From: Trebonia sp963785645
GTDB taxonomy: Bacteria > Actinomycetota > Actinomycetes > Streptosporangiales > Streptosporangiaceae
Direction of reading: 5' to 3'
DNA: 64,000 nucleotides
Assembly (NCBI GenBank): GCA_963785645.1
Contig: CAWAWG010000005.1
Location: 372,001 to 436,000 of the forward strand
Shown: positions 27,797 to 37,582 of the stretch, in pieces
Position numbering within the stretch: position 1 is the stretch's first letter
How the letters are laid out: each line of letters begins with the position of its first letter
The notes under the pieces: model-generated
What the model saw: only the letters and a program-made list of their open reading frames with translations
What the model was told of the DNA's origin: nothing
Databases searched by the model: none
Translations under genes and position numbers: made by a program

Positions 27797-28131
27797 TGAT
27801 GTGCTCCCTTTTCTTGGTTATTGCTGGGATTGCCCGAGGGGACGGCCTTGGCCCAGGCCGCGCGGGCGCGGACATCGATCTCTTCCGTTGACTGGTCGTA
27901 CCGCGCCGTTAGGGCGGCGTAGTCGGGGGACTCCGGCGGGAGCCGCTCCAGCTCGGCCCGGGTGTCCTCACGCCAGCTGAACAACGCGGGGTCGTCTAGC
28001 GCGGCGAAGTCATCGCCGTTGCTGACGGCCCTGTTGTTGACGGCACTGTGGTTAGCGGCACCGTAGTTGACGGCACTGTGGTTAGCGGCACCGCGGTTGA
28101 CGGCACTGTGGTCGACGACACTGTCATCCAT
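27793..28131 (-). CDS. Small unrecognised protein with HSAVN repeats (112 aa)
   Basis: ATG 28131 (MDDSVVDHSAVN). The N-terminal third is a 10-residue repeat, HSAVN-R/Y-GAAN, encoded by a 30-base DNA repeat (28025-28128, about three units). The rest (DDFAALDDPALFSWREDTRA, ELERLPPESPDYAALTARYD, TEEIDVRARAAWAKA) is helical and resembles small proteins often found next to XRE-DUF397 pairs in actinobacteria. It is divergent from the XRE gene and overlaps the next small gene by four bases. Function unknown. Longer upstream starts are possible but have no support. Confidence 0.65.
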   Translation of the reverse strand: MDDSVVDHSAVNRGAANHSAVNYGAANHSAVNNRAVSNGDDFAALDDPALFSWREDTRAELERLPPESPDYAALTARYDQSTEEIDVRARAAWAKAVPSGNPSNNQEKGAHQ

Positions 28132-28278
28132 GGCCTTCCTGCCTTTCGCTCGGGAACTTGGCACGTGCCACCGCCGCTTATAGTCGTGTGCGGTTGACAC
28201 GGCACAACTACGGCGACACGTGTGACCAATATGGCGCAATGCGTGACGACAGCCAACAGTCATGTCAACCTGGTTCGT
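28132..28278. promoter_or_regulatory. Divergent control region of the XRE/DUF397 module
   Basis: 147 bases between divergent starts. Contains the palindrome GGCACGTGCC (28160-28169), a possible minus-strand -10 box TATAAG (28183-28178) and a plus-strand TTGACA (28194-28199) as a possible -35; no good -10 at the right spacing for the latter. An autoregulatory operator for the XRE protein is plausible here. Confidence 0.4.
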
Positions 28279-29133
28279 ATGCCCCTCAATAACAGGAACA
28301 CCGCATCAACCCACTTCGGCCGTCAGATGCGCAAGGAGCGACTGGCGCATAGCTGGTCACTACGCGAGTTCTGCACCCGCACCGGCATCGACATGGGTCA
28401 GGCGAGCAGGATCGAGAACGGGAAGGAGCCACCGAGCGCGAAGGTGGCCGACGCGTGCGACCTCGTGTTTCCCGAGCGGAAGGGGTGGTTTCGTGAGTAC
28501 TACGACGATTCCAAGTCCTGGACGCCTGCCGGGTTCCGTTCATGGACCGAATACGAAGACAAGGCCGTCAAACTGTGCGACTGGTGGCCGTCGGTCATTT
28601 CAGGCCTGCTCCAGACCGAGGACTATGCACGTGCTCACTCGCTGACCTACCCGGATGCCACTCCCGAGATCGTCACCGCGAGGGTACGCAACCGGATGGA
28701 GCGTCAACGGCGCGTGCTGCTTCGGGAGGATCCCCCCGAAGCCCGGTTCATCGTTGACCACACGGCCCTCTATAGGCTCGCCGGCTCGCCCCACGTGATG
28801 GCCGCCCAAATGCATCACCTGTTGGAGGTCGCCGCATTGCCGAACATCACAATCCATGTCTTGCCCTCTGTCGTTCATCCCGCCACGCCAAGCGGATTCA
28901 TGATCACGGACGCAGCGGCGTACGCCGAGTACGTGGCTGGCGGACTGGTCTTCACCGAAGGTCAAACGCCTACGATCTTGGCCAGACTGTTCGATAGCCT
29001 CAGGAACGAGTGTTACCGAGTGTCCGAGTCCCTGGCCATCATTGGGAAGGCGGAGGAAGTATGGACTGGAGAAAGTCAAGCTTCAGCAGTGCCAACGGCG
29101 GGGCCTGCGTCGAAGTCGGCCAAAGCGGCGTGA
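28279..29133 (+). CDS. XRE-family regulator with DUF5753-type C-terminal domain
   Basis: Cytosolic DNA-binding protein of 284 residues. N-terminal helix-turn-helix at about 10-65 (FGRQMRKERLAHSWSLREFC, GIDMGQASRIENGKEPPSA). The remaining domain has the DUF5753 hallmarks: SVISGLLQTEDYARA, RVRNRMERQRRVLL, FIVDHTALYRLAGSPHVMAA, QMHHLLEVAALPNITIHVLP. ATG 28279 is the most likely start. The frame overlaps the following DUF397 gene by 73 bases, more than usual. Such pairs occur in many copies in actinomycetes (WhiJ-like) and are linked to development or toxin/antitoxin-like control. Confidence 0.88.
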   Translation: MPLNNRNTASTHFGRQMRKERLAHSWSLREFCTRTGIDMGQASRIENGKEPPSAKVADACDLVFPERKGWFREYYDDSKSWTPAGFRSWTEYEDKAVKLCDWWPSVISGLLQTEDYARAHSLTYPDATPEIVTARVRNRMERQRRVLLREDPPEARFIVDHTALYRLAGSPHVMAAQMHHLLEVAALPNITIHVLPSVVHPATPSGFMITDAAAYAEYVAGGLVFTEGQTPTILARLFDSLRNECYRVSESLAIIGKAEEVWTGESQASAVPTAGPASKSAKAA

Positions 29134-29222
29134 TCCTGGTCCGCGACACCACCGACCGCGACGGCGGTACGCTTTCGTTCTCCGCGAGCGTCTGGCGGGC
29201 GTTCGCGGACTCGATCAAGTAG
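29061..29222 (+). CDS. DUF397 protein (53 aa)
   Basis: ATG 29061 preceded by GGAGGAAGT. Canonical DUF397 features: WRKSSFSSANGGACVEV, VILVRDTTDRDGG, LSFSASVWRAFADSIK. Such proteins are the obligate small partners of XRE-DUF5753 regulators and may neutralise or modulate them. The start lies inside the 3' end of the regulator gene. A strong hairpin follows the stop. Confidence 0.9.
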   Translation: MDWRKSSFSSANGGACVEVGQSGVILVRDTTDRDGGTLSFSASVWRAFADSIK

Positions 29223-29235
29223 TCCGAACAACCAC

Positions 29236-29263
29236 AGACCCCCGCCGTATGCGACGGGGGTCT
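29236..29263 (+). terminator. Hairpin terminator after DUF397
   Basis: Arms AGACCCCCG and CGGGGGTCT around a 10-base loop, 13 bases after the stop, followed by a CT-rich stretch. Confidence 0.75.
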
Positions 29264-29469
29264 CTTCGCAAGGTCGTCCAGTGCGGACTTACCGGAAGTG
29301 GCCAGATCCGGGCCACTCCCGGGTCCGTCACCCAGGCTGGAAAGGCCATCGGCCAACTCCTCCCGAATCCGTGCAGCTAGGCGACGACTACAGACGGAGA
29401 ATCGAGCACGGCGACTCGCCGTCGGCGCGGTTGCTAGTTTCTCGGCAACGGAAGATGGCCAGGACCCGC

Positions 29470-31320
29470 CTAGTTCCCGCGGCGGAGGAGGGCGATGAAG
29501 ATCGCGTCGGTGCCGTGGCGGTGCGGCCATAGCTGGATGAACCTCGGGTCGGCCGCTGCCGCGGACGGGATTTCCGGGAACAGCGCCGGGGTGTCCAGGA
29601 CTTCGGTGCCTGGTAGCGACGCGGCCACGTCCGTGACCACGTCGCTGGTCTCTGCCGGGACCGGGGAGCAGGTGACGTAGGCGACCACGCCGCCGGGGCG
29701 AACCGACGCCAGGGCCGAGCGGAGCAGGTCGCGCTGGAGAGCGGTGAGTTGCTTGAGGTCCGCTGCCGACTTGCGCCAGCGGGCCTCGGGGCGGCGGCGC
29801 AGCGCGCCCAGGCCGGTGCACGGCGCATCGACGAGCACCCGGTCGAAGACTCCGTCGGGCCAGGCCGGCCTCGTGCCGTCAGCGACCACTACGGTGAACC
29901 CGGTTCCGGGCATCCCCGTTGGCTCAGGCGCGTCCGGGTCACCGGTCGCCTTTGCTGAAGCCGACGCGGCGGCGGGGACCAGGCGGCTGGCCCGGGTCAG
30001 TGCCTCTTCGACCAGCCTTGCGCGGTGCGGGTGAAGCTCGGCGGCGGTCAGCGTGGCCCGTGGTACTCCGGCTTCGGCTAGGCCGTAAAGCAGGCGGGAC
30101 TTGCCGCCGGGGCCCGCGCACAGGTCCAGCCAGAGCTCGGTCTCGCCCGGGGCCGCCGGTGGGATGACCGGGACACGGGACAGGGCTATCGCGGCTAGCT
30201 GGCTGCCCTCGTCCTGGACGGCGGCCGTGCCCGCGTCGATCAGGGGGGACGGGTCGCCGGATTCGAGCGTGAAGGCGTACGGGGACCAGCGGCCAGGCTC
30301 GGCGTCCGCCGGCATGACATCCTCGCGGGGCGCACCGCCGGGCAGGGTAGCCATGGTGACTTTGGGACGGACGTTACCTGCGGCCAGGGCGGCCTCAAGC
30401 TCGGTAACGGCTGCTCCGCCGCTCGCCTCCGCGTCCCTGGCCTCCTCCACTCCGGCTGATAGGCCTGGTGGATAGTTCTGCACACTCCGGTGGGCAGGAC
30501 TATCCACTATTCCTGCTTCTCGGTCTTCTCCGTGCCGAACCGCGGCCTCAGGGGCCGGGGCGTCGGCCTTTTCGCCCAGGGCGGCGCGGTAGGCGGCGAC
30601 GATCCAGCTTGGGTGGCTGTAACGGACCGCCAGGTAGTCATTCCGGCCGGCGCTCTGGTCAGGGGCAATGATCGCGAGCCAGGAGTCCAGGTCGCGCATC
30701 GCCACCCGGCGCAGTACCGCGTTGACGTAGCCGGAGACGCGCGGGCCGACCACCGACTTGGCCAGGTCGACGGAGGTGGCGACGGCGGCGTGGGCACCGA
30801 TGCGGGTGCTCAGCAGCTGGTGGGCGCCGAGGCGGAGGATGTCGAGGACCGGCGGGTCCAGCTTGTCCAGCGGGCGGTCGCTGCACGCTGCCAGGACCGC
30901 GTCGTAGGTGCCCTGGCCGCGCAGCGTGCCGTAGGCGAGTTCGGTCGCGAGGGCGGCGTCGCGGCCGGCGAGCTGGCGGTCTGCCAGCAGCTTCGGCAGC
31001 AGAAGGTTGGCGTAGGCGCCGCGGTCGCGCACCGCCGCCAGGACATCGTAGGCGGCGCGGCGCGGATCGGCGGTACGCGGCGGCTTGGCCCGACGGGCCG
31101 CGTCACGCTTAGCGGCCGGGGGGCCTCCGGCGTCCGCCCGCGCCCGCGACAGGGCCGGTTTTCCGGCCGACGGGCCCGAACCGGTGCGGGGACCTGCCCC
31201 TTCCGCCGCCTGCTGGCCGGCGCCCGCTTCCTTCGCCTTCCCGGCGTTGTCCTGGGCGCCAGGCGCCCTGGCCTTGCCCGACGGGCTGTACCGGCGCCTC
31301 GGGCGGTAGTTGCCACTCAT
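29470..31320 (-). CDS. rsmB: 16S rRNA (cytosine-967-C5)-methyltransferase RsmB
   Basis: 616 residues from ATG 31320. N-terminal tail of about 80 basic low-complexity residues, then a NusB-like helical domain (PRRAAYDVLAAVRDRGAYAN, GRDAALATELAYGTLRGQGT, KLDPPVLDILRLGAHQLLST). The SAM-dependent methyltransferase domain has motif I LDLCAGPGGKSRLLYGL, motif IV DAPCTGLGALRRRPEARWRK with the PC Cys, and the motif VI Cys in VAYVTCSPVPAETSDVV. Two insertions relative to the family are seen: about 45 residues after YRAALGEKAD, which contains an inverted repeat at DNA level (30468-30507), and an Ala-rich one before GFTVVVADG. Follows fmt by one base. Confidence 0.93.
   Translation of the reverse strand: MSGNYRPRRRYSPSGKARAPGAQDNAGKAKEAGAGQQAAEGAGPRTGSGPSAGKPALSRARADAGGPPAAKRDAARRAKPPRTADPRRAAYDVLAAVRDRGAYANLLLPKLLADRQLAGRDAALATELAYGTLRGQGTYDAVLAACSDRPLDKLDPPVLDILRLGAHQLLSTRIGAHAAVATSVDLAKSVVGPRVSGYVNAVLRRVAMRDLDSWLAIIAPDQSAGRNDYLAVRYSHPSWIVAAYRAALGEKADAPAPEAAVRHGEDREAGIVDSPAHRSVQNYPPGLSAGVEEARDAEASGGAAVTELEAALAAGNVRPKVTMATLPGGAPREDVMPADAEPGRWSPYAFTLESGDPSPLIDAGTAAVQDEGSQLAAIALSRVPVIPPAAPGETELWLDLCAGPGGKSRLLYGLAEAGVPRATLTAAELHPHRARLVEEALTRASRLVPAAASASAKATGDPDAPEPTGMPGTGFTVVVADGTRPAWPDGVFDRVLVDAPCTGLGALRRRPEARWRKSAADLKQLTALQRDLLRSALASVRPGGVVAYVTCSPVPAETSDVVTDVAASLPGTEVLDTPALFPEIPSAAAADPRFIQLWPHRHGTDAIFIALLRRGN
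30468..30507. repeat. Inverted repeat inside the rsmB insertion
   Basis: Arms GTGGATAGTTCTGC (30468-30481) and GCAGGACTATCCAC (30494-30507), 13 of 14 paired, loop 12 bases. It lies in frame within the segment encoding DSPAHRSVQN, where the family normally has no residues. Confidence 0.65.
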
Positions 31321-31321
31321 G

Positions 31322-32403
31322 TCAGTCGAACCTGCGGCTGGCCGGCGCGGGGGTCCCGTCGGCTGCCAGTCGCAGGCCCCTGGCCCAGTCCGCGGCCGGC
31401 ATCCGCCGCTTGCCCTGGGGCTGCACGTCGCCCAGGCGGACGGGGACCGTGCCGGTGCCGACGTAAACGGCGTTGCGGTCGACGAGAAGTTCGCCGGGGG
31501 CGAGGCCAGCCGTGCTCTTCCCGCCGCGGGAACTAGCGAAATCATCGGGCTGAGCCGGCCCGGGCCGGCGTCCCCGGCTCCGGTCGCGCGCCGGCCGCCA
31601 GCTGCCCGGTCCGAGCTCGCGATCAGGCCCGCGCCCGCGGCCAGGGTGACGGGCCACAGCTTCAGGCGGCCCGGGTCGATGTGGCCGGTGCCGAATTCGG
31701 TCCAGGCGCCGGGGTCGGGCGTGCACGCGCGAAGCTGGCGGTCGATCAGGTGGGCGGGAAGCTTCCAGTCCACTCGGGCGTCGGCCGGGGTGAGCTTCGG
31801 CGCCAAGCTCACGCCGTCGCCTGGCTGCGGGACGGCGCGGACGGTGCCGTCCTCGATCCCGTCGAGCGTCCGCACCAGGAGTTCCGCACCGGAGACGGCC
31901 AGCCGCTCCAGGAGGTCGCCGCTGGTGTCGGCCGGCCGGATCGGCTCGGTGAGCGTGCCGTAGACCGGCCCGGCGTCGAGCTCCTTCACGATCAGGAAGG
32001 TGGTCGCCCCGGTGATGTCGTCGCCGCGCAGCACGGCATGCTGCACCGGGGCGGCGCCGCGCCAGGCCGGCAGCACGGAGAAGTGCAGGTTCACCCAGCC
32101 GTGGGCGGGAATGTCGAGCGCCGACTGCGGGAGCAGCGCACCATAGGCCGTCACCGGGCAGCAGTCAGGCGCGATGGCGCGCAGCCGTTCGAGGAACCAC
32201 CCCTCGTTCGGGCGACCGGGTTTCAGTGTCTCGAGCCCAAGCTCTTCCGCGAGCTCGGCCACCGGCGAACGGTGTATTTTCTTGCCGCGCCCGACGGGCG
32301 CGTCCGGCCGGGTGACGACCGCCGCCACCTGATGGCGGGAGGCGGCGAGGGCGCGCAGCGTGGGCAGCGCGGCCGCCGGGGTACCTGCGAAGACGAGCCG
32401 CAC
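31322..32403 (-). CDS. fmt: Methionyl-tRNA formyltransferase, frameshifted
   Basis: Formylates initiator Met-tRNA using 10-formyl-THF. GTG 32403 preceded by AAGGAG. N-terminal Rossmann domain with RLVFAGTPAAALPTLRAL, ITGATTFLIVKELDAGPV and the formyl-THF site HFSVLPAWRGAAPVQHA (usual SLLP is SVLP). The C-terminal OB domain begins KLTPADARVDWKLPAHLI. Near 31525 the frame changes; the correct C-terminus (GELLVDRNAVYVGTGTVPVR, QGKRRMPAADWARGLR) ends at 31322. Without that correction the frame reads through into rsmB and imitates a fusion. An insertion of about 40 residues sits in the OB domain. Confidence 0.92.
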
Positions 32404-32414
32404 GGGCGCGCTCC

Positions 32415-32972
32415 TTAGGAGATCCGCTGGGTGGAGTGCGGCGAGACCTTGACCTCGGGCACCGGCAGGCCGGACCACTCGGCCTCGCGGATGGCCTTCA
32501 TCGCCAGCTTGCGCTGCTTCTTGTCGAGCCGGTCGATGAACAGGATGCCGTCGAGGTGGTCCGTCTCGTGCTGTACGCAGCGCGCGAGGAGCTCGGTGCC
32601 TTCGAGCGTGACCGGGTCGCCGTGCATGTTGAAGCCCGTCGCGATCGCACGCGGCGCACGGGCGGTGGGGAACTGCAGGCCGGGCAGCGACAGGCAGCCC
32701 TCGTCATCCTCTTCCGGTTCGCCTTCGAGCTTCAGTACCGGGTTGATGAGGTGACCGGGCTCGTTGTCGTCAACGTGATAGGTAAAGACCCGCAGGCTGA
32801 CGCCGATCTGCGGGGCGGCGAGCCCAACACCCGGCGCGTCCAGCATGGTCTCGGTGAGATCCTTGACCAGATTGCGCAGCTCAAGGTCGAAGTCCACCAC
32901 CGGCTCGGCCGGGGTGCGGAGCACCGGATCTCCGAACAGCCTGATATCCCTGAGCAACTGGCGTCCCTTCAC
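32415..32972 (-). CDS. def: Peptide deformylase
   Basis: Removes the N-formyl group from nascent proteins; Fe/Zn metallohydrolase. About 185 residues from a GTG at 32972 (the frame is open further upstream through a repetitive stretch without similarity). The three motifs are complete: GVGLAAPQIG, EGCLSLPG and QHETDHLDGILFIDRL, giving Cys and two His as metal ligands and Glu as catalytic base. Eleven bases precede fmt, so def-fmt-rsmB form an operon for initiator-tRNA and rRNA modification. priA lies upstream, 187 bases away. Confidence 0.94.
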   Translation of the reverse strand: MKGRQLLRDIRLFGDPVLRTPAEPVVDFDLELRNLVKDLTETMLDAPGVGLAAPQIGVSLRVFTYHVDDNEPGHLINPVLKLEGEPEEDDEGCLSLPGLQFPTARAPRAIATGFNMHGDPVTLEGTELLARCVQHETDHLDGILFIDRLDKKQRKLAMKAIREAEWSGLPVPEVKVSPHSTQRIS

Positions 32973-33159
32973 GTCGGCGCGGACAGTGTTGGCGGAAGCA
33001 ATGTGTACGCGGCAAGCCCTGTGTTTGCAGTACACACTGTGCTCGCAGTAGGTGCAGACACTGTGCTGGCGGGGCCGCGGGGCATCCACTCTCCCGAACG
33101 GCGAGCGCGTGTCTGCCTCGATTCTATCGGCGGTCTGGATCGCCCGGCTCGTGCCGGTG

Positions 33160-35399
33160 CTAGATCATCTCTGGCGGGTCGAGCTGAACGCGGACGCCGC
33201 CGCCTTCCTTGCGGGCGCTGCGGCTCGCCTGGCCCGCCTGCAGCGCCCGGGCGAGCGCGCCGCCTTGCGCGCGGGGGGCCCGGATCAGGGCGCGAACCTG
33301 ATCCTGGTCCGCGGATCGCTGGTGCACGGACCTGGCCGACCGGTCGGCGGCGGCCGACTGCTCAACCGGGACCGGCCCGAGGATCTCGAACGCGGGGTCC
33401 ATGCTCTCGATAAAGCTGGTGACGGCAGCTGTCTCCCCGCTAACGGCGGCCATCCTGACGGCGGGCGGGAAGCCGAGTTCGGCGCGCTCGGCGAGGTCAC
33501 GCTCGGCGAAACCGACCGGGTCCCAGCGGACAAGCGCCTGGGTGACCGGCAGCGCCGCGTCGGCGTGCACCAGGACGGTGCCACCGGGACGGACCAGGGC
33601 GGCGGCGCCTAGCCAGCGGCGCAGGGTCTCCTCGCCCGCGCGCAGGGTCGGGCGCGACAACAGCGCCCAGCCGTCGAGCAGCAGAGCGGCGGCGTAGTCG
33701 GCAAGCGGCTCGGCACCCGGGGTGGCGATCACCAGGGCAGGCTGGGCTGGGATCCTCGGGAGGACCAGGTCACCGCCCGAAGTGCGGACCTTGACGCCGG
33801 GGAAGGCCCGGCCGAGCTCTTCCGCGGTGCGGACAGCGCCCGTGATCGTCGCGCGGAGCTTGTCGTGACCGCAGTGCGGACAGCGCCAGCCGCTTGGCCC
33901 CGTGTCGCCGTGGGCAGCCGTATTACCTCCAGTAGTGGCCAGGGCGCCGCACCAGCGGCAGTCGGGCGCTGCCTGCGGTCCGGTAAGCCGCAGCGGGCCG
34001 TTGCACTGCGCCTGGTTTCCCTCCCCGATCAGGCGGGTGCACCGGGCCTGGGCACGGCACCGGGCACAGGCGATCCCGGCGAGGTAGCCGCGCCGTGGCA
34101 CCTGGATGAGAACGGGACCGGCGGCGAGGGCTTCCCTGGCGGTTCTCAGGGCCAGGCTGGGCAGCCGCGCCGACAAGGCCGCCTGGTCCTTACCGAGTTC
34201 CCTGTCGTCGGCGGCCGGCTTGACGCGCGGGGCGACGGCACGCAGCGTGGGACGGTCGGGACCGAGTGGGCGCGCCCAGCCTGCCGCGACCAGCTGCGTG
34301 AGCTCGGTGGTGCGGGCGAAGCCGCCGAGCAGGGCGGCAGCGCCCGCACGGTGAGCGCGCAGGGCGAGGACCTCCCGCGCATTGGGATACGGGGCATGGG
34401 GCTCGGCGTGCAGGTCGTCGCCATCGTCCCAGAGCACCACCAGGCCGAGGTCATGAACGGGCGCGAACATCGCGGCCCTGGTGCCCGCGACGATCAAGGC
34501 CTCACCACGCAGGGCGGCGAGCCAGCGACGGTACCGCTCCGCCGGACCGAGCTCGGCGGTGAGGGTGACGTAGGCGGTTGCGCGGCCCGCCGGATGGGCC
34601 GGGTCCGCGGCGGGGATCAGCGCGGCCAGCGCCTCGTCGACGCGGGCCAGGTCACGTGCGTCGGGTACCACGATCACCGCGCCCCGGCCGCCACTCGCGC
34701 ACGTAACGGCGGCCCGGGCGATCTCTTCCGGCCAGGTCTGGCCGGGAAGCGCGGTCCACGCGGCCCGGGCCGGGCGGCCCGCGGCGAGCGCGTTGAGGAA
34801 CGACGGTCCCGCCGGGTACCTGGCCCAGGGACCGGGATGCGGGCGCGGGAGCCGGTCCAGCACTCGGGCCGCCTTCGCGGGGCGGCTTTCGAGTGGGCTG
34901 TTTCTGCTTCCGTGGCGGCGTGACGCTGGGGTATCGCCAGCCGGAGCACGTCCGCGAGGGTGCCCGCGTACCGGTCGGCAACAGCGCGGGCCAGGCCGAC
35001 GATTTCCTCGGTCAGCACCTGCTCGGCGGACACTACTCGCTCCAGGTAGCGGAGGCTGCCCGGGTGCTCGCTGTCGGTGACCCGTTCGACGATGAAGCCG
35101 TCGGTCAGCTTGCCGGCGAACCTGACCCTGACCCGCACGCCCGGCTGCGCCTGGTCAGCCAGACGTTCGGGAACAAGGTAGTCAAACGGGCGATCGAGGT
35201 GCGACAGCTGCAGGTCCACCGCGATCCGGGCGACGGGTTTGTCGGCCGCGGGCCGCAGGGTTCGCGTGTCCTTGGACTTCTTGGACCTACCGGGCGTTTT
35301 GGCAGGTTTATCGTCTTTTACCGGATTTTCGGCGATTAGTGGCGGCGCGTCGGACAGCAGGAGCCCTGCCGTTCCTTCGTGCCACGTGTCCGCCATCAC
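33160..35399 (-). CDS. priA: Primosomal protein PriA, actinobacterial degenerate form, frameshifted
   Basis: Replication-restart protein. N-terminal 3'-DNA-binding domain: ARIAVDLQLSHLDRPFDYLV, GVRVRVRFAGKLTDGFIVER. The frame changes near 34870, then LNALAAGRPARAAWTALPGQ continues. The nucleotide loop, normally GxTGSGKT, is absent (AAVTCASGGRGAVIVVPDAR) and no DEAH box is present; the corresponding site reads VLWDDGDDLHAE. Zinc Cys pairs remain (CARCRAQARC, CRWCG, CPHCG) with an insertion between. Actinobacterial PriA is known to lack helicase motifs. About 746 codons when joined; GTG 35399 or ATG 35396 start. Confidence 0.88.
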
Positions 35400-35472
35400 T
35401 CCGTCCTACCAGATAAGGACGCCCAACTCCGGCTACGGCACGACAAAGCTCGGATCGCAACCACCCCCGCAC

Positions 35473-35514
35473 GCGGCCGGGCACGGGGAGCCGCAATCAC
35501 CCGTGCCCGGCCGC
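35473..35514 (-). terminator. Long G/C hairpin between DUF397 and priA
   Basis: Perfect 15-bp arms GCGGCCGGGCACGGG and CCCGTGCCCGGCCGC with a 12-base loop. It lies downstream of the orphan DUF397 gene and upstream of priA, so it probably insulates priA. Confidence 0.7.
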
Positions 35515-35580
35515 TCGCGGGCTAGCCTCGCGCTGTCACTGTAAGGACATAGCGGGCTCAGCCGTCCGCGGGTCTTGCCG

Positions 35581-35610
35581 CCTGATCGGGGGCAGGATTA
35601 CCCGATCAGG
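35581..35610 (-). terminator. Hairpin overlapping the DUF397 stop
   Basis: Perfect 10-bp arms CCTGATCGGG and CCCGATCAGG, loop 10 bases, spanning the stop codon at 35600-35598. Overlap with the coding end is unusual for a terminator. Confidence 0.55.
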
Positions 35611-35834
35611 TAGTCGAATTCTCCGGAGCGAAGCGCGCTGACCATCGCCCGAACGGCGGTCGCCGGGTAGATGAGGGCCGTGCCCTGCGGGTCGCGCGAG
35701 TTGCGCATCGCCACGGTGGCCGCGTCAAGGCGGGCCAGCTCCACGCATGCCCCCTGGGAGTTGCTGCGCTGGCTCTTGCGCCAGGTGGCGCCGACGAGTT
35801 GGGCGGCGCTAATCCCGTTCTGAATGTCCTGCAT
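35598..35834 (-). CDS. Orphan DUF397 protein (78 aa)
   Basis: ATG 35834 with AGGAG about ten bases upstream. DUF397 marks: ATWRKSQRSNSQGACVELAR, VAMRNSRDPQGTALIYPATA, VRAMVSALRSGEFD. N-terminal extension MQDIQNGISAAQLVG is typical of the longer DUF397 proteins. No XRE-DUF5753 partner lies beside it, so it is an orphan inserted between metK and priA, which are neighbours in Streptomyces. Confidence 0.88.
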   Translation of the reverse strand: MQDIQNGISAAQLVGATWRKSQRSNSQGACVELARLDAATVAMRNSRDPQGTALIYPATAVRAMVSALRSGEFDYLIG

Positions 35835-36017
35835 GGTGTCTCGTCTCCTGACGGATTTAACCCGGCCCGCTCCACTGGCGTGTCGCCATTACGGGACCAG
35901 AGCGCTAAACCGGCCGCCAGCGCGGCCGACTCCGGTTTGGATCTCTTTCACTGTCCCCCGGACTTACGAAACCGAGCATAGCGCATGCACGTGCATCCGC
36001 AAGGTACTTCGCACTTT

Positions 36018-36061
36018 CATACGCATACGCATACGCATCTACCATACGCATACGCATCTGC
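36018..36061. repeat. ATACGC hexamer tandem array
   Basis: CATACGCATACGCATACGCA then TCTAC, followed by CATACGCATACGCATCTG: five to six ATACGC units in two blocks that both end in CATCT. It lies about 185 bases upstream of the DUF397 start. Could be an operator array or a replication-slippage satellite. Confidence 0.7.
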
Positions 36062-36277
36062 ACGGCCATGGGAATAAGAGTAGGGCACCTTACGATCCGA
36101 CTCACTTCACGTAATCACCACAGGTCATAGCGGTGCAAGATCGACACCCCTACGGCTGGCGGACGTGCCCCTACCCCGCACCGCGCTCGTCATGCAAGGC
36201 TTCGCAGGCCAGTAAAACGTAATTTTTTGGTAAGGAAATTGTATCGCCGGGTAGTCGTCTGTGCACGCACCGACAAG

Positions 36278-36323
36278 AAGCGCCGCGGGTCCGTACCCGA
36301 GTGGGTACGGACCCGCGGCGCTT
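36278..36323 (-). terminator. Perfect 21-bp hairpin after metK
   Basis: Arm AAGCGCCGCGGGTCCGTACC plus C pairs perfectly with 36303-36323 around the loop GAGT. It is 24 bases beyond the metK stop and is the strongest hairpin in the window. Confidence 0.9.
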
Positions 36324-36346
36324 GGCGAAGCGGTAAGGCGCTACAG

Positions 36347-37540
<1,194 letters not shown>

Positions 37541-37582
37541 GTCTTATCTCCGTCCAAAGATAGTCCACTGACTCGGCCGAGT

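Larger units (their letters stand above)
35835..36346. other. Intergenic region between DUF397 and metK
   Basis: About 510 bases, AT-richer than average. Contains the ATACGC hexamer array (36018-36061), an A/T patch near 36220-36240 and the metK terminator (36278-36323). The DUF397 promoter should be in the right part of it; none placed with confidence. Confidence 0.5.

Noticed and set aside
29470..32478. A 1002-codon open frame that looks like an Fmt-RsmB fusion
   Set aside because: The Fmt C-terminal domain continues in another frame and ends with its own stop at 31322, two bases from the RsmB ATG; the fusion is created by one frameshift near 31525.
33865..34923. Long plus-strand open frame opposite priA (and similar ones opposite pfk, sthA, carB, pyrC and rpe)
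   Set aside because: High G+C gives stop-poor antisense frames; the products are Gly/Arg/Val/Asp-rich without recognisable motifs, while the opposite strand encodes conserved proteins.
36018..36061. ATACGC array as a CRISPR or an integration site
   Set aside because: Units are 6 bases with no spacers, and no tRNA, integrase or target duplication is nearby.
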